Below are positions 54,695 through 62,453 of a stretch of DNA of 64,000 nucleotides, one piece after another. The notes under the pieces are model-generated. The model did not search any database and was not told the origin of the DNA. It saw only the letters and a program-made list of their open reading frames with translations. This DNA comes from Rhodocollybia butyracea (Eukaryota > Basidiomycota > Agaricomycetes > Agaricales > Omphalotaceae). Position numbers and translations under genes: made by a program. The stretch's first letter is position 1. Every line of letters starts with the position of its first letter. The stretch lies in the NCBI GenBank assembly GCA_015501585.1, contig JADNRY010000021.1:1-64000 (forward strand), given 5' to 3'.

Positions 54695-56230
54695 CAAGAG
54701 GTATTTTAATCCCCCCAGTAGTGGCAGTATCATCCAAATATAGTAATAATCAATTCCCGCCCAAATACGCAGGCCAATATATAGTACGCACCTGTCTGAG
54801 GGGGTATTTTAATTCCCCCAGCAGTGGCAGTATCCTCCAAATACAGTAATAATCAATTCCCACCCAGATATGTAGGCCAATATATAGTACGCACTTGTCT
54901 GAGGGGGTATTTTAATCCCCCAGTAGTGGCAGTATCCTCCAAATATGGTAATAATCAATTCCCACCCAAATACGCAGGCCAATATATAGTACAAACCTGT
55001 CTGAGGGGGTATTTTAATCCCCCCAGTAGTGGCAGTATCTTCCAAATACAGTGATAATCAATTCCTACCCAAATACGCAGGCCAATATATAATACGCACC
55101 TGTCTGAGGGGGTATTTTAATTCCCCCAGTAGTGGCAGTATCCTCCAAATATGGTAATAACCAATTCCCACCCAAATACGCAGGCCAATATATAATACGC
55201 ACCTGTCTGAGGGGGTATTTTAATCCCCCCAGTAGTGGCAGTATCTTCCAAATACAGTGATAATCAATTCCTACCCAAATACGCAGGCCAATATATAATA
55301 CGCACCTGTCGGAGGGGGTATTTTAATTCCCCCAGTAGTGGCAGTATCCTCCAAATATGGTAATAACCAATTCCCACCCAAATACGCAGGCCAATATATA
55401 ATACGCACCTGTCTGAGGGGGTATTTTAATCCCCCCAGTAGTGGCAGTATCTTCCAAATACAGTGATAATCAATTCCTACCCAAATACGCAGGCCAATAT
55501 ATAATACGCACCTGTCGGAGGGGGTATTTTAATTCCCCCAGTAGTGGCAGTATCCTCCAAATATGGTAATAACCAATTCCCACCCAAATACGCAGGCCAA
55601 TATATAATACGCACCTGTCTGAGGGGGTATTTTAATCCCCCCAGTAGTGGCAGTATCGTCCAAATACAGTGATAATCAATTCCTACCCAAATACGCAGGC
55701 CAATATATAATACGCACCTGTCGGAGGGGGTATTTTAATTCCCCCAGTAGTGGCAGTATCCTCCAAATATGGTAATAACCAATTCCCACCCAAATACGCA
55801 GGCCAATATATAGTACGCACCTGTCTGAGGGGTATTTTAATCCCCCCAGCAGTGGCAGTATCCTCCAAATACAGTAATAATCAATTCCCACCCAAATACG
55901 CAGGCCAATATATAGTACGCACCTGCCTGAGGGGGTATTTTAATCCCCCCAGCAGTGGCAGTATCATCCAAATACGGTAATAATCAATTCCCACCCAAAT
56001 ACGCAGGCCAATATATAGTACGCACCTGTCTGAGGGGGTATTTTAATCCCCCCCAGCAGTGGCAGTATCAGCCAAATGCAGTAATAATCAATTCCCACCC
56101 AAATACGCAGGCCAATATATAATACGCACCTGTCCGAGGGGTATTTTAATCCCCCCAGCAGTGGCAGTATCATCCAAATATGGTAATAATCAATTCCCAC
56201 CTGGATACGTAGGCCAATACCTAATACGCA
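54695..56230 (-). repeat. subterminal 103-bp satellite array, right (about 15 copies, inverted)
   Basis: Same 103-bp unit as on the left in opposite orientation. A higher-order pair is visible at about 55,030-55,740: units with CTTCCAAATACAGTGATAATC alternate with units with CTCCAAATATGGTAATAACC, so two-unit blocks (206 bp) have spread. Confidence 0.93.
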
Positions 56231-56342
56231 CCCCAGCTGAGGGGTATATTAATGCCCCTACAAGTTTACTGTACAGTAACTTACTGGGTTTATTATCATA
56301 ATCTCCACAACAGGTACTGGGGGTATTTAAATAATGCTACTG
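56190..56342 (-). repeat. KDZ terminal inverted repeat, right
   Basis: Inverse of 40,998-41,155, ending TAATGCTACTG. One visible difference lies in CAGTAAGTTACTG against CAGTAAGCTACTG. Confidence 0.9.
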
Positions 56343-56350
56343 CTATGGGT

Positions 56351-56358
56351 GCTTGTAA
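56351..56358. repeat. KDZ element target duplication, right
   Basis: GCTTGTAA, identical to 40,981-40,988. Confidence 0.95.
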
Positions 56359-57869
56359 AGTCTCCAGAATGCACCCGAATCGGAAGAGCATTCGATAAGG
56401 CGGTGCAGGATCCCATCCTGAAGTTGTCGCTTGAATGACCTGTGTCGGTGGTTGCAGTGGAAGGAACGTTGGCGAGATGGGTGTGGTTTGCAGGGAGCTG
56501 GGTCTTCAGGGAGATCTGTATAGACCTTTGGATATCCTAGCGGGACCGTAAAAGGGATAGGAGCGGGCACATGGTAGTAGTCTGTAGGAGAAAAGGGGAT
56601 GGGTAGGGGCAGTCCTGCGCCGTGTTTTGCCAAGGCATCTGCGGCATCGTTGTGTTTATTACCAGAGTGACCTTTAACATGATGGAAGCGGATAGGAGCT
56701 GAGCGTGCTGCAATCCAGCTTGCAATCAGTCTGAGAAGGTCACTGTTGACGCAAACCCATCCGCATTTAGCATTGCAGATAGACCAATGTACAAGGGAGT
56801 GTATCACGTAGGTGGAGTCTGTGAAGATGTCCAGTACGCGATGTAGTGGGGTCTTTTGTACGGTCAGTAATATTGAGTAAAGTTCCGCCTGGTTGTTGGA
56901 AGGTGTTCCCGTCACCCATGCAGTGGTGTTGAAGGGGTGAGTGGGGCCCGCATAAATCCCTGCGCCCGCTGTGGCACCTAGTTGTCCATTATTGGTAGCC
57001 AACCCATCAGCGTAAACCTTCAGACCATGTGTTCCAGCATGAGCGGGGTCAAGGTTACTGAAACCGTATAGTTTACCTAGTTCGTCACTGGCCTCAGGAG
57101 GGGAGGTATGTAGAACCTCGTCAAGAAGGTGGTCGAGGTGCGTTACCAATGGTAAAGTGAATTCGGGACGCTTCCGTTTCATGGATGGAGGAGGAGGGAG
57201 AGTGAAGCATGGTGAAAGGATCTGCAAAGATAGGAACGCATGGTCAGACCACCTTGTTCTATCTGAAATGTCAAAGGAGGCGATGTTAGAGGAGCTATAG
57301 GCTGAGCAGATGCCATAGTCAATGACCGAGGTGTTGTATATCCCATCCCGTTTTTGAAACGAGGTCCAGCAAGAGTGGGTGCCCGGGATGTGCTCTGAAC
57401 CATTCAGAATGGTTAAGTTGAGGTTGTCGCTAAGAGCCAGAAGGTGTGATCCTCGGGAAGAGCAGTGAGTATCGGGTGAAGTCCGAGATGGGTGTGCGGC
57501 GTTTGGCCGAAGGGAGCCAGTGTGGGCGTTAAGGTCTCCTAGAATGAAAAAGGTTTGTCAAGGTTAGCGGCGAGTGTGCAGATCTCTCTGAAGGCGTCCC
57601 ATGGGGATGTATCAGTCCACCAGGACCAATCAAACTTGGAGATTGAAGGGAGAAGGTACGCGTTAATGAAGAGAATACCTTCAACTTCGACTGTCACAAT
57701 GTCGGGCCCACAGAGGTCCTTGTGTAACGTTGCATGTAGGTCCGAGCGGACAAAGGTAGCAACCCCCAGAGGGATCGTCGAAGTATTCCATCGGTCGAGC
57801 TTGAGAAAAAAACAGAAAAATTATCTGGGGCATGCCATACCTCATCAGGATATAAGTCAGTTTCCTGGA
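56359..57869 (-). pseudogene. LINE 1 ORF2: endonuclease (most) and RNase H domain
   Basis: Right to left, the endonuclease gives ACIQETDLYPDEVWHAPDNF, then VATFVRSDLHATLHKDLCG, KFDWSWWTDTSPWDAF, FFILGDLNAHTG, TSVIDYGICSA and DRTRWSDHAFLSLQ. These are the QET, GDLN and SDH motifs of apurinic-type endonucleases. Two one-base losses in T runs (plus 57,806-57,812 and 57,547-57,551) break the frame. RNase H follows: LKVYADGLATNNG, SNNQAELYSILL, IFTDSTYVIHS and HHVKGHSGNKHNDAADALAK, with all four acidic residues. The frame reaches FWRLYK and enters the KDZ target site. RNase H thus lies before the reverse transcriptase, not after it. Confidence 0.9.
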
Positions 57870-57876
57870 TACATGC

Positions 57877-59995
57877 GAGGCAATGTGGAGCCCATAATGT
57901 AATGTAAGATGGATGTGGCCACATCCTGCATTGCAATTTAAGATGGTTCTGTCTGCCATGGCAAATGTGCCTGCATTGCAATGTGGTATATGTCACAGCC
58001 TGGCCTTTGAAAAATTACTGAATTAGGGAATTTTTCGCTGTGTGTAACATGAAGCTTGCATCTGCATGTCACATCACAACTGTTTTAGCCAAATTTAGAA
58101 ATATAACAGTTGGCCATATTAAGCTATGGTTAAAGCGGCAGCGCGGGTACACATTTGATGGGGTCATGTGACTCGCCGATTGCAGGTTTAGATAGCTTCG
58201 TTAAAATAGGCAATTTACGAGCCTAATTGGGATGTTTCTGTATGGGTAGCTAGCCCAAAAAAGGCTATGGATAGTGTATTAATATTTTAGCACTGTACCT
58301 CGATGGATGGGGCACCGTAATGGGTTGGATTGAATGAAAAGATTTAGATTACCTTCGGTCAAAGCTGTACATCACTGCCTAATTGGGAATGCCAGCAAAG
58401 CGGCCTAAAAGCCTGCTTGTACAGCAGATATCCTTGCTAATAGGGATGTACATAGTGTCTTTAGATATATCAGAAGTCCCTGAAGCGAAATTACAGCCAG
58501 AGCGGCGGTCAAAGCTGTTTTATTACCATATTTAGAATGCCAGCAAAGCGGCCTAAAAGCTTGTTTATGCATGGGTATTCTACCTAATAGCAGTCTACAC
58601 AGTGTTTATAGATGCACAGTAGGTACCTAGAGCGAAATAAAAGCTGGTATGTGGTGTAATAGTGGCCCTGCTTTGAGGTTTGGGACTGTGGCTGTGCTTT
58701 AAAAAAATCGAAGTAAAGGTAGGGATGTTTGATATACTAGTGGTACAGGCATGATTTCTACATAGTATATATATACCTGAAGCGAAATTAGAGCATTCTG
58801 TGGAGAGAATAAGCTGTAATTGCCAGCTCTAGGCCGGAGGAGGTCAAAGCTGTATGACCAAATAGGGAAATATATGATTACATACAGGTGGTGTTGAGTC
58901 GAAGTTGGGCTCAGTAATGGCATGGCCTCTCAAGGTCTGAGGTTTGGAATACATATCTGAGTAGTGTAGTATACTAGCTACGCCCTCCAGGTGTTATATT
59001 TGGGACCCTATTTGGTCATACAGCTTTGACCTCCTCCGGCCTAGAGCTGGCAATTACAGCTTATTCTCTCCACAGAATGCTCTAATTTCGCTTCAGGTAT
59101 ATATATACTATGTAGAAATCATGCCTGTACCACTAGTATATCAAACATCCCTACCTTTACTTCGATTTTTTAAAGCACAGCCACAGTCCCAAACCTCAAA
59201 GCAGGGCCACTATTACACCACATACCAGCTTTTATTTCGCTCTAGGTACCTACTGTGCATCTATAAACACTGTGTAGACTGCTATTAGGTAGAATACCCA
59301 TGCATAAACAAGCTTTTAGGCCGCTTTGCTGGCATTCTAAATATGGTAATAAAACAGCTTTGACCGCCGCTCTGGCTGTAATTTCGCTTCAGGGACTTCT
59401 GATATATCTAAAGACACTATGTACATCCCTATTAGCAAGGATATCTGCTGTACAAGCAGGCTTTTAGGCCGCTTTGCTGGCATTCCCAATTAGGCAGTGA
59501 TGTACAGCTTTGACCGAAGGTAATCTAAATCTTTTCATTCAATCCAACCCATTACGGTGCCCCATCCATCGAGGTACAGTGCTAAAATATTAATACACTA
59601 TCCATAGCCTTTTTTGGGCTAGCTACCCATACAGAAACATCCCAATTAGGCTCGTAAATTGCCTATTTTAACGAAGCTATCTAAACCTGCAATCGGCGAG
59701 TCACATGACCCCATCAAATGTGTACCCGCGCTGCCGCTTTAACCATAGCTTAATATGGCCAACTGTTATATTTCTAAATTTGGCTAAAACAGTTGTGATG
59801 TGACATGCAGATGCAAGCTTCATGTTACACACAGCGAAAAATTCCCTAATTCAGTAATTTTTCAAAGGCCAGGCTGTGACATATACCACATTGCAATGCA
59901 GGCACATTTGCCATGGCAGACAGAACCATCTTAAATTGCAATGCAGGATGTGGCCACATCCATCTTATATTGCAATATGGGAACCACATAGGGTG
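57877..59995. mobile_element. 2.1-kb giant palindrome (fold-back element) in the LINE
   Basis: Arms 57,877-58,867 and 59,006-59,995 (about 990 bp each) are inverse copies with very few differences, around a 138-bp spacer. It is flanked by TACATGC on both sides (57,870-57,876 and 59,996-60,002), and removing it restores the LINE reading NVHIACIQETDL. Each arm contains two clear and one weaker copy of a roughly 150-bp subrepeat with GGTCAAAGCTGT, CAGCAAAGCGGCCTAAAAGC and GAAGCGAAAT. No ORF codes for a transposase. Long subrepeated TIRs recall fold-back or Mutator-like non-autonomous elements; the class is not settled. Confidence 0.9.
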
Positions 59996-60170
59996 TACAT
60001 GCAATGTGAACGTTGTCCAGTAACTCGCAGAACTCAGAGTGGAGAAGGTTAGATTGAAGACGGCCCCCCAAATTGAAGCTAAGAATGTTCAAGTTACCCA
60101 TAGTACTAATACAATTAGGAGAAATACTATGGTGCGGCGAGGGAGCGCAATCAATCAAAGACTTCCCCAC
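59996..60170 (-). pseudogene. LINE 1 ORF2 N-terminus (endonuclease start)
   Basis: Begins MGKSLIDCAPSPHHS and, after a second Met, NLNILSFNLGGRLQSN and HSEFCELLDNVHIAC, the first strand and helix of the endonuclease, then runs into the palindrome. It starts 10 bp after the ORF1 stop. Confidence 0.85.
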
Positions 60171-60179
60171 TGCTAACCG

Positions 60180-61627
60180 TCATTCAGAGGGTGACTGGTA
60201 GGAGACATTGAATGCAGCGTTGTTGACAATCCGGGACCGGTGGCTATCCCAGGCATTAACGAATGCTAATGCCTGAGAGGCATTAGTAAAGAACAGACGC
60301 ACCTGGCATCTGGCGGGCCCAGTGTGTCGGATACGGTAGGGGAATGTCAATGGCGTGGCTGCGTTATCCAACAGGTCAAACCAGGTGTGGAAGAAGGCAC
60401 AGAGAGCTCTACCTTTCCTGCGGAATTTCCAACTTTTGGTGGAGATACAAACTGTCGATCCCGGGAATGCGTTGTGATTGGTAAAGGACGTGGAGGAAGG
60501 TGTGCCAGTTCTTCGATGTGGAGGAAGGTGTGCCAGTTCTTCGACGTGGAGGAAGGTGTGCCAGTTCTTCGACGTTTTGGTGTTGGTTCCATAAATGACA
60601 GGGATGCGGGTCGGCGAGATATACGGTTTCGGAGAGGCACGGGATTTTGAGGCGCGACAGAAGGAGGGGTGTCCGAGGCCATGTGCAGCGACGGCGAGGG
60701 AGAACAATCCTGGGGTGAGGCCGAAGGTTGCCTCTGGGACCCGTGACAGGGAGAGTCGAAGTCGGAGTCGGGGTTTCATGGATTGCTGAAGATGTCTGAA
60801 GTACCCCACAGTGGGCAGTCAGGTGTGTTTTGTGTGGTAGGGGGAGATGACAAGCCAGGGGAGCTGGCGCATGTATACAAGAGTAGCTGTCCACTAGGAC
60901 CGGGAGGCCGTTGTTCCAGTTGATCCAGTCACTGAAGAACGGCGTCGTAGGGAGGTTGTGAGTTCTCAATGTCATGGACCTGTGTCTGTAGGTTGTTGAC
61001 GTCAGTGCGGAGAGTGTTCACGTCCTGTCCCAGAGATTGCTGTGCATGGCCGTAGGTCTCGTCATGTTGGTGAAGACTGTTGTTGAGGTTTCGAATGAGA
61101 TTGGTCGCCGTGGATGACTCTGTACGAATCATCCCTTCGAGGCGTAAGTCATTGCTGTCCAAGCAATATCTGGTGGTTGCAGCAGATTCCTTCGTTCCCG
61201 AGGTGTTCGGGATGAGCCTGGATTCTGCAGGGTAGTGCAACGTAGGCAGATTCAATGAGGACTGGGGAGAGACCGTCTTCGACGGCGTGACCTTTGAGGC
61301 TTTTCCCTTAGCGGAGATAGCCTTTTTCAAGGCTTTCCCGGAAGGGGTCAGCATTGTAATGGTGCCAGCATTACTCGGGGAAGGGCTGTGGCGCAGTTCC
61401 GAGGGATTGTCGTCGTCGAGAAGATGTGTAAAGGATGTGGCAGATTGTCTAGCGAGGGATCGGTTTGCTGAGGAAGTAGGAGCGGGAAGAGGAGTAGGTG
61501 AAGGACGGCTTTCCAGTGTTACGGCTGAGGTGCTGGCCTGGGGTTGTTGTGCATATGGCACATATTGGTCCTGGATCCTACTCAGTCTGACCGTGTCCTC
61601 CATGAGTTCTTCGATGGATTTGGCCAT
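60180..61627 (-). pseudogene. LINE 1 ORF1 (Gag-like), frame-broken
   Basis: Starts MAKSIEELMEDTVRLSRIQD, followed by a Ser/Pro-rich region and a likely coiled coil (LIRNLNNSLHQHDETYG, LGQDVNTLRTDVNNLQTQ). The frame closes at about 60,929. The C-terminal part resumes in another frame with PARCQVRLFFTNASQALAF, weakly RRM-like, and ends SYQSPSE at 60,180. Between them lies a 28-bp tandem repeat that shifts frame with each copy. Probably an RNA-binding ORF1 protein, no longer intact. Confidence 0.7.
60487..60574 (+). repeat. 28-bp tandem repeat in LINE ORF1 (3.1 copies)
   Basis: The unit GACGTGGAGGAAGGTGTGCC plus AGTTCTTC repeats three times with one substitution. As 28 is not a multiple of three, each copy changes frame. 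Confidence 0.9.
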
Positions 61628-61847
61628 TCTGTGGTTAGAGACGGTGTGTCTCAGAATGTCTCAGGTAGCAATTGGTGGTGGAAGTCAGGCAGCGGCTGAG
61701 ACTTTTGTAGAGCGTGCGCGTGAAGAGTGACGAATGAAGAAAAAAAGCGTTAATGTTGTTGAAGTACAAAGTTGCGGCGATGAGCTCGATAGAAATTTCG
61801 GGCGCCTAATCGGTGATGGTGGTTAGAGCGTCAGACTTTTTTTTTCC

Positions 61848-61930
61848 AGAGCGTCAGACTCTTATCGAAGTCCCATAGTCGTATTACTTAGGCGGATCTG
61901 AAGGCTGCAAGTTCGACCCTCGCGGTGGGC
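61848..61930 (+). pseudogene. tRNA-Lys(CTT) pseudogene, 3' part with intron
   Basis: AGAGCGTCAGACTCTTA, an intron of about 31 bp at the canonical 37/38 position, then ATCTGAAGGCTGCAAG, the T loop TTCGACC and the acceptor strand GGTGGGC. The anticodon is CTT. The 5' acceptor and D-stem are absent: upstream is a second AGAGCGTCAGACT (about 61,824) after poly-T and then LINE 1 sequence. Four of five T-stem pairs remain. Confidence 0.7.
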
Positions 61931-62134
61931 TACGGAACGTTAATCCATGTACAGAATAGTTTCCAGTTTTTTTGTTTTTGTAACCATATATATATAGAAG
62001 AATTCATTCAACTCGCGCACGACAGGGACAACTCGGGATTGTGTTGTCGTGTTATCGTGTGTACGTGCCAGGGGCGGCGCTTATTTTCCGATACAGGTAA
62101 GTACCTTCCTCTTTCCCTTTCTCTTGTAGGTACT

Positions 62135-62214
62135 GTCCACCTAGCTCAATCGGATAGACTTATTTAGAATCCTTTCTGGAAGAAGTAAGATAGAGTTCGA
62201 CCCCCGCGGTGGGC
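62135..62214 (+). pseudogene. degenerate tRNA-Lys-like copy
   Basis: Acceptor GTCCACC/GGTGGGC pairs over seven bases with one G-U. The A box TAGCTCAATCGG and B box AGTTCGACCCC are good. The D, anticodon and T stems are badly mismatched and no CTT loop remains. It is the second unit of a tandem of about 290 bp. Confidence 0.65.
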
Positions 62215-62431
62215 TATGGAGAGAATGATATGGGGACCAATATTTTTCATCTTTTCTTCATTTCTTGTGTAACAATAGAGGTTATACTATATTCAACTGT
62301 TCAAAATCCACAACAGCAGGGAACCTGGGATGTATGATCGTGTGTGCACATGAGAGGGGCGCTTCTTTACTGTTCTGTTACAGATAGCGATACAACAGTA
62401 AGTTTATTTTTCCCTTTCTGCTGTAGGTATT

Positions 62432-62453
62432 GCCCGCCTAGCTCAATCGGATA
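62432..62453 (+). pseudogene. 5' part of a third tRNA-Lys-like copy, cut by LINE 2
   Basis: GCCCGCCTAGCTCAATCGGATA matches the start of a tRNA-Lys and then stops in the D loop, where the LINE 2 3' tail begins (AGGTATAAGGTATAAGG, a CCTTATA repeat on the LINE strand). Confidence 0.65.

Larger units (their letters stand above)
40989..56350. mobile_element. 15.36-kb KDZ (Kyakuja-Dileera-Zisupton) DNA transposon with TET/JBP gene
   Basis: Bounded by an exact 8-bp target duplication, the size known for Zisupton-type elements. The terminal regions (40,998 to about 41,155 and the inverse of 56,190-56,342) are inverted repeats beginning CAGTAGCATTATTTAAATAC; the outermost 8-9 bases differ. Inside each lies an inverted array of a 103-bp satellite. 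The 12-kb core holds five genes: three on the minus strand (43.0-48.3 kb), a TET/JBP dioxygenase (minus, 48.9-50.75 kb) and the KDZ transposase (plus, 50.9-54.6 kb). KDZ elements linked to TET/JBP genes have been described in basidiomycetes; this one is unusually complete structurally. Confidence 0.93.
38892..61740 (-). mobile_element. LINE-type retrotransposon 1, interrupted by two insertions
   Basis: Reading right to left: 5' region near 61.7 kb, ORF1 (61,627-60,180), ORF2 start (60,170), apurinic-type endonuclease, RNase H and reverse transcriptase with a C-terminal Cys/His motif. ORF2 is split by a giant palindrome (57,877-59,995) and by a KDZ transposon (40,989-56,350). Removing each with its target duplication restores the frame. 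The last 45 or so codons and the 3' UTR, present in LINE 2 at 62.5 kb, are missing because the chromovirus 3' LTR begins at the break. Confidence 0.9.

Noticed and set aside
62135..62214. A functional tRNA-Lys gene
   Set aside because: Acceptor stem and both promoter boxes are good, but the D, anticodon and T stems fail.
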